This document shows, piece by piece, positions 1 to 6,476 of a stretch of DNA of 26,587 bases. The number at the start of each line of letters is the position of its first letter. Position 1 is the stretch's first letter. A program made the position numbers and the translations under genes. The DNA comes from a virus. The stretch is taken from positions 1 through 26,587 of IMG/VR virus record IMGVR_UViG_3300030060_001271. The stretch is one strand, 5' to 3'. The notes under the pieces are model-generated. The model was not told the DNA's origin and ran no database searches. It saw nothing but the letters and a program-made list of their open reading frames with translations.

Positions 1-1
1 G

Positions 2-307
2 GTCTCATCTGGTCGCACCGAGTCTAAGACAAGTTGCAGTCGCACCGAGTTTAAAAATGTAAACCACCCCCCGCATTACAACCAAGGTAAGATCGAATGT
101 ATTGACTATATAGAAGACTCTTTGGATGTAGGGTTTAGTTATTATTTAGAAGGTTCTGTAAAGAAGTATCTACATAGGTGGAGGCATAAGCATGGGAACC
201 AAGTGGAGGATTTGCGTAAGGCGAGGTGGTATTTAGATAGATTAATAAAAAATCAGGTACAAGGTGGGGATATTGGAAGTCATGAATCTAATAACAATAG
301 ACTTTGA
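2..307 (+). CDS. DUF3310 family protein, 5' end outside window
   Basis: The reading frame is open from the left edge to TGA at 305-307, with no ATG or GTG before position 122, so the true start probably lies upstream of the window. The readable part carries the DUF3310 signature: an N-terminal HPPHYNQGKIECID-type segment (65-106), then KYLHRWRHK and VEDLRKARWYLDRLI. The two halves correspond to the conserved tryptophan/arginine helix of this small phage family. DUF3310 proteins sit in phage replication and nucleotide-metabolism modules; their biochemical role is not settled. The gene overlaps the polymerase start by 26 bases, so the two are probably cotranscribed and coupled. The 5' part encodes a duplicated short peptide (GRTES, SRTEF) from a 12-base repeat. 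The family call is firm. The start is unknown. Confidence 0.85.
   Translation, partial: VSSGRTESKTSCSRTEFKNVNHPPHYNQGKIECIDYIEDSLDVGFSYYLEGSVKKYLHRWRHKHGNQVEDLRKARWYLDRLIKNQVQGGDIGSHESNNNRL
12..50 (+). repeat. 12-bp direct repeat, two copies 27 bp apart
   Basis: GTCGCACCGAGT occurs at 12-23 and again at 39-50. The 27-base period keeps the copies in the same codon frame of the DUF3310 reading frame. The first 11 bases recur at 14681-14691 inside the 2062-aa gene. A third 11-base match in a window this size is not by itself significant. Confidence 0.7.
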
Positions 308-2111
308 AACTTACTACGACAAGAAGTACAGTCTTAAAAAATTAACAACGGAAGAGTACATAAGGGACTCACGCTTTGAGGTTATAGGTGTGGGTGTGAA
401 ACTTAACAACAACGATACGGAGTGGGCTAGTGGAAATTTTAAACAGACAAAAGAATACCTACACAGTTTTGATTGGAAGAACAGCATACTATGTGCTCAC
501 AATACCATGTTTGACGGTGCTATTCTTGCTTGGATCTATGATGTTCATCCTAGCCGCTATGCCGATACTTTGTGCATTGCCCGTGCTATACATGGGGTTG
601 AAGTTGGCGGATCACTCTCTGCTCTGTCTGAATTTTACGGGATTGGGCAGAAGGGAGAAGAGGTTCACGAGGCTATTGGTAAGCGAAGAGAAGATTTTAG
701 CGAAGAGGAACTAGATAGCTATGGTGATTATTGTGTGAATGATGTGGATTTAACATACGAACTTTTTAAACGTATGGGTAAGAACTTTCCCAAGCAGGAA
801 CTCAAAGTTATAGATACCACACTAAGAATGTTTATAGATCCTGCATTTACGTTGTGCAGCTCCACACTTAAAGATTATCTTGTGGAAATACGTGACTATA
901 AGGAGGACTTGATTTGGAACTGCGGTATAGACAAAGAAAATTTAATGAGTAACCCAAAGTTTGCTGAAGTGCTTTTGAACTTGGGTGTTATACCTCCTAT
1001 GAAGGTTAGTCCTACCACGGGTAAAGAAACCTACGCCTTCGCAAAGACTGACGATGGGTTTAAAGAGCTATTGGTGCATAAAGACGTTAGGGTGCAAGCT
1101 GTAGCCGAAGCACGGTTAGGTAACAAAAGCACGATAGAAGAAACACGCACTGAACGATTCATTGACATTGCAGAACGAGGATCGCTACCTGTGCCTTTGA
1201 GATACTACGCGGCACATACAGGTCGTTGGGGTGGAGACGGTAAGATCAATATGCAGAACTTGAGCAGTCGTGGTGAGGGTAAAAAACTTAAAAAAAGTAT
1301 CTTAGCTCCAGAGGGACACGTTCTTGTAGACTGTGACTCATCGCAGATTGAAGCGAGGGTACTAGCTTGGCTTGCCGAACAAGATGACCTAGTAGATGCT
1401 TTCACCAATAAAGAAGATGTTTACGTGAAAATGGCTTCTAAAATATACAATGTTCCAGAAGATAAGATTACTAAGCAACAAAGGTTTGTAGGTAAAACTA
1501 CTATTTTAGGTGCAGGGTATGGTATGGGGGCAGAAAGGTTTGCCCAACAACTACGATCTTTTGGTGTGATAATAAAACTAGAGGAAGCCCGGAGGATTAT
1601 AGATGTATACAGGAAAACAAATTCTGACATAAAAGATTTATGGTCAGAAGCTGACAGCATGTTAATTGACATGCACAACACTGAAACACCTTATAACTTT
1701 GGACGCAATGGCATAATAAAAACTACAGGGGAATCTAGTATAATATTACCTTCTGGTCTTTTGATGAAGTATAACGATTTAGAGTATAAGGAACTCGATG
1801 GTTCTGTGGAATTTACTTACCGCACCCGCAATGGTCGAACTAAGTTATATGGTGGTAAGGTTATAGAGAATGTTTGTCAGGCTTTTGCACGTTGTATCAT
1901 AGCAGATCAAATGTTAGCAATCAGTGCTAAATATAAAGTTGCATTGACTGTGCATGATTCAGTAGTATGTGTAGTGCCAGAAGATGAAATGGAAGAAGCT
2001 GTGGAATATGTGGAAACTTGTATGAGCACAACTCCTGAGTGGGCAAAGGGTTTACCAATAGCATGTGAGTCTGGTGTGGGTTATTCCTACGGGGAATGTG
2101 GAGATGGCTGA
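282..2111 (+). CDS. polA: DNA polymerase I-like, family A, with 3'-5' exonuclease
   Basis: Replicative phage DNA polymerase of about 609 aa. The exonuclease is at the N-terminus: Exo I is D7-x-E9, Exo II contains N74 and D78, and Exo III is Y150-x3-D154. The polymerase half has motif A at D352-SSQIE357, the O-helix with K405, L409 and Y413, and motif C HD at 558-559. No 5'-3' exonuclease domain is present, as usual for viral forms. L409 aligns with E. coli Pol I F762, so this is a Leu762-type enzyme. There is no CxxCxGxG zinc finger. ATG at 282 is preferred over a GTG at 264 because it is preceded by GGAAG and places Exo I at the usual distance from the N-terminus. The gene overlaps DUF3310 upstream and the nuclease gene downstream (8 bases), in line with a replication operon. 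Confidence 0.97.
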   Translation: MNLITIDFETYYDKKYSLKKLTTEEYIRDSRFEVIGVGVKLNNNDTEWASGNFKQTKEYLHSFDWKNSILCAHNTMFDGAILAWIYDVHPSRYADTLCIARAIHGVEVGGSLSALSEFYGIGQKGEEVHEAIGKRREDFSEEELDSYGDYCVNDVDLTYELFKRMGKNFPKQELKVIDTTLRMFIDPAFTLCSSTLKDYLVEIRDYKEDLIWNCGIDKENLMSNPKFAEVLLNLGVIPPMKVSPTTGKETYAFAKTDDGFKELLVHKDVRVQAVAEARLGNKSTIEETRTERFIDIAERGSLPVPLRYYAAHTGRWGGDGKINMQNLSSRGEGKKLKKSILAPEGHVLVDCDSSQIEARVLAWLAEQDDLVDAFTNKEDVYVKMASKIYNVPEDKITKQQRFVGKTTILGAGYGMGAERFAQQLRSFGVIIKLEEARRIIDVYRKTNSDIKDLWSEADSMLIDMHNTETPYNFGRNGIIKTTGESSIILPSGLLMKYNDLEYKELDGSVEFTYRTRNGRTKLYGGKVIENVCQAFARCIIADQMLAISAKYKVALTVHDSVVCVVPEDEMEEAVEYVETCMSTTPEWAKGLPIACESGVGYSYGECGDG

Positions 2112-2775
2112 TGAAAGCGTAGCTTGGTCGTTCAGTAAGTTGAAAGCATTTGAACAATGCCCCAAGCAGTTTTACCATCTACGTGTGATCAAAGATTATA
2201 AAGAACCTATGTCCTCTGCTATGTTCTATGGTAACGAGTTTCACAAAGCTGCCGAGAATTATATAAATGACTACACCCCTCTACCTTTTAAATTTAATTG
2301 GGCAAAAGACGCTCTCGATAACTTAAATAAGAAAGAAGGTATGAAACTGTGTGAGTTACGACTTGGTGTTGATGACGCAGGAGACCCTTGTAAGTTTTTT
2401 GACGATCAAGTTTGGTATAGGGGCATAATAGATTTATTAATTTTGAATGACGAACTGGCGTGGATAGTAGATTATAAAACCAGTAAGTCTACACAGTATG
2501 CAGACGTAGGACAGTTAGAACTTATGGCTATGGCTATCTTTTCTCATTATCCAACAGTACAGAGAATAAATGCTGGACTCTTGTTTGTTGTGTGCAAAGA
2601 ACTTATTAAACGAACTTATGCTAGAGAAAATTACGATTCATTATTTAGTAAATGGGCACTTAGAGTTTCCGATATGCACACTGCTTATGATATAGATGTT
2701 TGGAACCCTAAACCTAGTGGGTTATGTAAAAAACACTGTGTAGTTACTGAATGTATTTACAACGGGAGGCACTAA
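2104..2775 (+). CDS. PD-(D/E)XK nuclease, Cas4/RecB-like
   Basis: Predicted single-strand or end-processing DNA nuclease of 223 aa. It opens with the Cas4/RecB-type helix (FSKLKAFEQCPKQFYH, C19). A helix with H47 and E51 follows. The metal site is D110 (in GIIDLLI) plus D123-Y-K125, the canonical D...(D/E)xK arrangement. Three cysteines near the C-terminus (C208, C212, C217) together with C19 match the four-cysteine Fe-S layout of Cas4 and AddB-type nucleases, so an iron-sulfur cluster is likely. There are no CRISPR genes nearby, so this is a phage replication/recombination nuclease rather than an adaptation protein. ATG at 2104 is chosen over an upstream start at 2065: it overlaps the polA stop by 8 bases and has GGAG-like bases just before it. 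Confidence 0.88.
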   Translation: MADESVAWSFSKLKAFEQCPKQFYHLRVIKDYKEPMSSAMFYGNEFHKAAENYINDYTPLPFKFNWAKDALDNLNKKEGMKLCELRLGVDDAGDPCKFFDDQVWYRGIIDLLILNDELAWIVDYKTSKSTQYADVGQLELMAMAIFSHYPTVQRINAGLLFVVCKELIKRTYARENYDSLFSKWALRVSDMHTAYDIDVWNPKPSGLCKKHCVVTECIYNGRH

Positions 2776-3008
2776 TGCCATATAAAAATCCAAAAGATAG
2801 AAAGAAACAGGTCAATCCAGAAAAAGGCACAAAAGAACATAAAGACAGAATGGAACGTCAAAGAGCTAGGCGTGCAATGGATAAGAAAGGCGTTGACCGT
2901 AAAGGTAAAGATGTAGGTCATAAAAAGCCGTTGAAGAAGGGAGGTAGTAATAAAGATGGCATACGCATCGAAAGCAGATCAGCCAATAGAAAACGTAACT
3001 ACAAATGA
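2775..3008 (+). CDS. small basic HNH-like protein
   Basis: A 77-aa, strongly Lys/Arg-rich protein. Its C-terminal half (GKDVGHKKPLKKGG, then S-x2-NRKR) resembles the core of an HNH endonuclease: a histidine in a DxxH-type strand, a GGS turn and a terminal asparagine. Similar tiny phage proteins more often read DVDH; here the second Asp is Gly. The CxxC zinc pairs of larger HNH enzymes are missing. It may be a reduced nuclease, a nicking cofactor or simply a DNA-binding protein. The start ATG overlaps the previous stop as TAATG, and its 3' end overlaps the helicase gene by 53 bases in another frame. That it is a real gene is likely from spacing, composition and motif. The activity is unproven. 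Confidence 0.7.
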   Translation: MPYKNPKDRKKQVNPEKGTKEHKDRMERQRARRAMDKKGVDRKGKDVGHKKPLKKGGSNKDGIRIESRSANRKRNYK

Positions 3009-4383
3009 ACTTCAGACGATCACCGACTACCGTTGGACGGGTAAACACCAACCGTTCGATCACCAGAAGAAGACAGCAGACTTTTTGGCTTCGCACCACA
3101 AAGCGTTCTGCTTTAACGAACAAGGAACAGGAAAGACAGCCAGTGCAATCTGGGCAAGTGACTACCTCTTAGATCAATGGGAGATATCCCGTGTTCTTAT
3201 TATATGTCCTCTGTCGATTATGGAGAGTGCATGGCGTGACGATCTGTTTAAGTTTGCCATGCACCGCACTGTGGATGTGGCATACGGGTCAGCAGAAAAA
3301 CGCAGGAAAATAATAGCCAACAATGCTGATTATGTGGTGATAAATTATGATGGGATCACCATTGTTGAGGAGGATTTATACAAAGCAGGGTTTGATTTAA
3401 TTATTGTAGATGAAGCCACTCACTATAAAAATGCACAGACTAACCGTTGGAAATCGTTAAAAAGAATACTTAAACCAGACACACGCCTGTGGATGATGAC
3501 AGGAACTCCAGCCGCACAGAGCCCTCTTGATGCCTATGGTCTAGCTAAACTTGTTAACCCATCAGGCGTACCGAGATTCTTTGGGTCTTTCCGCGATCAA
3601 GTTATGTATAAGGTGACAGCTTTTAAATGGGAAGCTAGAAATACAGCCACAAAAACAGTACATAGAGTGCTACAACCTGCGATACGTTACACCAAAGATG
3701 AGTGTATGGATTTACCACCTATGGTGTATGTCAAAAGAGAAGTAGCATTGACTCGTCAACAGATTAAATATTATAAAGAACTAAAAAATAAAATGATTAT
3801 GGAAGCGGCAGGTGAGCAAATTACTGCCGCTAATGCCGCTGTAAACATGAACAAGTTACTGCAGATATCAGCAGGTGCTATTTATACCGATGGTGGTGAG
3901 TCATTAGAGTTTGATATTAAGCACAGATACAAAGTATTACGTGAAGTTATCGATGAGTCCAGTAAAAAGGTATTAATCTTTGTTGCTTTTAGACACGTCA
4001 TAGATGTGTTAGCGAAAAAACTACGTGAAGAGTACATACCTACAGAGGTAATAAGAGGTGATGTATCCGCACCAAAACGAACTGAAATATTTAAACAGTT
4101 TCAAGAACAAAGAGACCCAAAAGTTTTAATCATACAACCGCAAGCAGCGGCACACGGCATAACTCTTACAGCCGCAAACACTGTGGTGTGGTGGGGGCCA
4201 GTATCTAGTCTAGAAACCTATGCACAAGCCAACGCCCGTGTTCACAGGTCAGGACAAGACTTAAAATGTACGGTGGTACAATTACAAGGTTCTAACATAG
4301 AAAAACGTGTTTACGCAATGTTAGATAACAGAATTAACATACACACAAAGATTACAGATTTATACCAAGAAATACTTGATTAA
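2956..4383 (+). CDS. SNF2-family DNA helicase/translocase
   Basis: A 475-aa superfamily 2 ATPase. Motif I (EQGTGKTA) places the Walker lysine at K60. Motif II is D152-E-A-T. Motif III is MMTGTPA. The C-terminal RecA-like domain ends with motif VI in QANARVHRSGQ, with arginines R428 and R431. The ARxHRxGQ wording is characteristic of SNF2/RapA-type enzymes. These translocate on double-stranded DNA; in phages they are thought to help replication, recombination or clearing of bound proteins. The length is close to the minimal two-lobe core, with no extra chromatin-type domain. GGGAGG at about 2939-2944 lies upstream of the ATG. The gene begins inside the small HNH-like gene (53-base overlap), so translation is probably coupled. 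Confidence 0.93.
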   Translation: MAYASKADQPIENVTTNELQTITDYRWTGKHQPFDHQKKTADFLASHHKAFCFNEQGTGKTASAIWASDYLLDQWEISRVLIICPLSIMESAWRDDLFKFAMHRTVDVAYGSAEKRRKIIANNADYVVINYDGITIVEEDLYKAGFDLIIVDEATHYKNAQTNRWKSLKRILKPDTRLWMMTGTPAAQSPLDAYGLAKLVNPSGVPRFFGSFRDQVMYKVTAFKWEARNTATKTVHRVLQPAIRYTKDECMDLPPMVYVKREVALTRQQIKYYKELKNKMIMEAAGEQITAANAAVNMNKLLQISAGAIYTDGGESLEFDIKHRYKVLREVIDESSKKVLIFVAFRHVIDVLAKKLREEYIPTEVIRGDVSAPKRTEIFKQFQEQRDPKVLIIQPQAAAHGITLTAANTVVWWGPVSSLETYAQANARVHRSGQDLKCTVVQLQGSNIEKRVYAMLDNRINIHTKITDLYQEILD

Positions 4384-4431
4384 GTAATTATTTGATAGTA
4401 AACTGTATTTCTCGATACTAAAGGAGGATGT

Positions 4432-4830
4432 ATGGAGAACGGTAAACTATCGGCTGAGAAACTAACCAAGATTTATTTAAAGATCAAGGCGAAACGAGCT
4501 GAATTATCTGCGAAGTTTAAAGAAGAAGATCAGGAACTTAATGCTCAACTTGAGCAGGTTAAGAAAGCACTGTTAGAGTATTGTAACGACCACGGAGTTG
4601 ATTCTGTCAAGACTACTGAAGGTTTGTTTTATAGGTCAGTTAAAACACGTTATTGGACTTCCGATTGGTCTGCGATGTATGAGTTTGTTTTAGAGCATGA
4701 GGTACCTGAGTTTTTTGATAAACGACTAAATCAATCTAATGTTAAACAGTTTCTTGAGGACAATCCAGAATTAGTGCCCCAAGGACTAAACGTAAACTCT
4801 GAATATATTATTGCAGTGAGGAAAAAGTGA
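4432..4830 (+). CDS. coiled-coil replication-module protein, Gam-like layout
   Basis: A 132-aa protein of unknown function. Residues about 5-50 form a charged helix rich in Lys, Glu and Leu, likely a coiled coil. A compact domain follows with the pattern VKTTEGLFYRSVKTRYW and a C-terminal stretch ending GLNVNSEYIIAVRKK. A long N-terminal helix followed by a small domain is also the layout of Mu Gam-type host-nuclease inhibitors, which bind DNA ends. The resemblance is architectural and I cannot confirm homology. AAAGGAGG sits directly upstream of the ATG, the strongest ribosome binding site in the left block. A 48-bp gap separates it from the helicase gene. Its stop overlaps the next start (TGATG). 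Confidence 0.8.
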   Translation: MENGKLSAEKLTKIYLKIKAKRAELSAKFKEEDQELNAQLEQVKKALLEYCNDHGVDSVKTTEGLFYRSVKTRYWTSDWSAMYEFVLEHEVPEFFDKRLNQSNVKQFLEDNPELVPQGLNVNSEYIIAVRKK

Positions 4831-5030
4831 TGGAACATGCTGAACCATTTGTGCCTATTGAAAAAGTTGCAGACCATTTTGCTGTATCTATTTCTACGGT
4901 AAGGACTTGGATTCGCACAGATAACTTACCAAAAGATTCTTTTTTAAAGATAGGTAACACTTACAGGTTTAGATTATCTGAGGTCTCTGATGCGCTTATG
5001 AAGGCAAAGGACACCGAAGAAAGTGCGTAG
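4830..5030 (+). CDS. small helix-turn-helix protein, excisionase/MerR-like fold
   Basis: A 66-aa protein consisting of one winged helix-turn-helix domain. The text VPIEKVADHFAVSISTVRTW, then FLKIGNTYRF and a final helix, fits the helix-turn-helix 17/excisionase-like pattern (IEKVA-x4-VS-x2-TVRTWI, with the short hairpin wing). Candidate roles are a transcription regulator of the phage or a DNA-bending accessory factor. No integrase is visible in the window, so an excisionase role is not supported. ATG at 4830 is preferred to GTG at 4827 because it forms a TGATG overlap with the previous stop and has GAGG about 10 bases upstream. Its end overlaps the next gene by 8 bases. Confidence 0.82.
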   Translation: MEHAEPFVPIEKVADHFAVSISTVRTWIRTDNLPKDSFLKIGNTYRFRLSEVSDALMKAKDTEESA

Positions 5031-5691
5031 GGTTAGTATCCGTGGTGGTAGATTTGCCGAATTTGTTGATGGTATAGAAGCCACTACAGGTGCTAACAAA
5101 ACTATGGACGTTGTAATTGTAGGAGCCGCTGATGTTGCTAGATCCTACTATGAGGGCTTTTACGACCCTGATAATCATACGGCACCTACATGTTGGTCGT
5201 TAGACACGCAACGACCTGCAAACGATGTCCCAGTAAGCCAGAAACAAGCATTACGTTGTATGGATTGCCGTCAGAATATTAGAGGGTCAGGTTCGTATGG
5301 TGGACGTGCTTGCAGGTACTTCCAAAGGGTAGCTATTGTGTTTGAAGACAGGCTAGACGAGGTGTACCAGTTGCAAATACCTGCATCTTCCATTTATGGT
5401 AGAGCTACTGCGGGTAGTAGAATGCCATTACAACAATATGTTAATTATATTGCTAGTCGTGGTGAGTTAGTTAGTTGTATCCTTACAAGGATATATTTTG
5501 ATGAACAAAGTTCAATACCCAAACTTTATTTTAAACCCATGCGAAATTTAGATAATGAAGAGATACTTGAGGTAGAGGATATAATGAAGGACGAGTCTTG
5601 TTCCAAAGCTATAGCGTTCACACCAGAACCTTCTAACACAGGTAAATCTTTATTTGAAACCGTAGATGGGTTTGACATAAATGCCACTTAG
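5023..5691 (+). CDS. four-cysteine conserved phage protein, unknown function
   Basis: A 222-aa protein starting at GTG (5023) with MRRVSIRGGRF. I do not recognise a characterised family, though proteins of this layout are common next to ssDNA-binding proteins in environmental phages. Visible parts are an N-terminal beta-rich segment (VVIVGAADVARSYYEGFYD), then C57, C79, C82 and C97 with spacing C-x21-C-x2-C-x14-C, which could bind zinc. A segment with YQLQIPASSIYGR and a strand-rich C-terminal half (KLYFKPMRNL) follow. No catalytic motif is seen. The 8-base overlap with the HTH gene and the 10-base gap to the ssDNA-binding protein gene suggest a role with single-stranded DNA or the replisome; that is inference. 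No in-frame ATG exists near the start, so GTG is chosen. Confidence 0.85.
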   Translation: MRRVSIRGGRFAEFVDGIEATTGANKTMDVVIVGAADVARSYYEGFYDPDNHTAPTCWSLDTQRPANDVPVSQKQALRCMDCRQNIRGSGSYGGRACRYFQRVAIVFEDRLDEVYQLQIPASSIYGRATAGSRMPLQQYVNYIASRGELVSCILTRIYFDEQSSIPKLYFKPMRNLDNEEILEVEDIMKDESCSKAIAFTPEPSNTGKSLFETVDGFDINAT

Positions 5692-5701
5692 AGGAAAAAA
5701 T

Positions 5702-6358
5702 ATGTATTACATAAGAGAAGTAAAAGCGTTGTACCCGAAGATAGATCAGCCTTATAGGTTTGACTCCCAAGCAGGAGAACGGGGTAAGAGTGTACCTTGC
5801 TCTGCTACCGATGACGGTGCCTGTTACGAGTTGAGTTTTGTAGCAGACGAAGTAACTGCAAAGGCTTTGCATAAAGGCATGAAAACCGCCTATGACGAGA
5901 AAAAACAAAAGGGTTGGAACAATAGTGTAGCCCGTCCAAAAAAGAACGACGATGGAGATTTTGTTTTTAAAACCACAATAAAAGCTGCTTATAGTGGAAG
6001 AGAAGTACCTAGACCCAAGCAGTTTGATTCACGAAATAACGAATTACCAAGCACGTTTAAATTGACTTCTGGTAGTATAGTTAATATAGCCATTGAGTTT
6101 ATCCCTCATGCTATGGAGGGTGGTGTATCGTTAAGACTCAAGCAAGTACAAGTGTTAAAGTATGTTCCTATAGAAGCTCGTTCTGTGTTTGAATCCTTAG
6201 ATGGTGGATTCGTTTTTGAAGAAGAAGCCCAAGGCAGTTTGTTTGAGGCTGTAGAAGAACCCCCCGAAGAACCCAAGAAGATAGTCAGGACAAAAGCAAC
6301 AGGCACTAAAGGTGCTGATAAAGATTTATCCTCTATCGTAGATGATTGGGACGATTAA
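5702..6358 (+). CDS. single-stranded DNA-binding protein, T7 gp2.5-like
   Basis: A 218-aa protein with the features of phage OB-fold ssDNA-binding proteins. A beta-rich core runs over about residues 1-160, with YPKIDQPYRFD near the N-terminus and LSFVADEVTAKAL, DDGDFVFKTTIKA and LRLKQVQVLKYVPI downstream. A flexible Glu/Pro/Lys linker follows, then a very acidic C-terminal tail ending IVDDWDD. Acidic tails with an aromatic residue let gp2.5 and SSB proteins contact polymerase and primase-helicase, the partners encoded on either side here. ATG at 5702 is preferred to an earlier ATG at 5681 because AGAGGA lies just upstream and the earlier start would overlap the previous stop region. This is the last gene before the 118-bp hairpin region. 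Confidence 0.82.
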   Translation: MYYIREVKALYPKIDQPYRFDSQAGERGKSVPCSATDDGACYELSFVADEVTAKALHKGMKTAYDEKKQKGWNNSVARPKKNDDGDFVFKTTIKAAYSGREVPRPKQFDSRNNELPSTFKLTSGSIVNIAIEFIPHAMEGGVSLRLKQVQVLKYVPIEARSVFESLDGGFVFEEEAQGSLFEAVEEPPEEPKKIVRTKATGTKGADKDLSSIVDDWDD

Positions 6359-6385
6359 GACCAAGGTGCTTTTGCTACCTGTTGA

Positions 6386-6418
6386 ACACGTCGCCCGTGC
6401 GTGTGGTCGAACACGGGC
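6386..6418 (+). promoter_or_regulatory. GC-rich hairpin with an alternative stem, possible attenuator
   Basis: In the 118-bp gap between the ssDNA-binding protein and primase genes, GCCCGTG (6393-6399) pairs with CACGGGC (6412-6418) around a 12-base loop. A shorter competing stem, ACACG (6386-6390) with CGTGT (6400-6404), uses overlapping bases. The sequence after the main hairpin is ACTTTAAAAATT, which is too poor in T for a strong intrinsic terminator. A partial terminator, processing site or attenuator is possible. The stems are seen directly; the function is inference. Confidence 0.4.
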
Positions 6419-6428
6419 ACTTTAAAAA

Positions 6429-6456
6429 TTAAAAAAAACACAATAACTTGTATAAA
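6429..6456 (+). promoter_or_regulatory. possible sigma70-type promoter for the primase gene
   Basis: TATAAA at 6451-6456 lies 21 bases before the primase ATG. A weak -35-like TTAAAA at 6429-6434 lies 16 bases further upstream. A start near 6463 would still leave the GGGGA ribosome binding site intact. The region is very AT-rich, so a chance match is quite possible. Confidence 0.25.
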
Positions 6457-6476
6457 GATGTTAAACGGGGACATCT

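Noticed and set aside
12-50. GCACCGAGT repeats resemble part of the Cas9 tracrRNA terminal hairpin.
   Set aside because: The pairing arm is absent, no Cas9 or CRISPR array is present, and the bases lie in the open DUF3310 frame.
2104-2775. Cas4 as evidence of a CRISPR adaptation system.
   Set aside because: No Cas1, Cas2, repeats or other cas genes; phage Cas4-like nucleases are common in replication modules.
4392-4419. TTGATA and GATACT with 16-base spacing look like a promoter.
   Set aside because: The predicted start would fall inside the ribosome binding site of the next gene, so it could not serve it.
4830-5030. HTH protein as an excisionase proving a temperate phage.
   Set aside because: No integrase or attachment site is visible; the fold alone is not specific.
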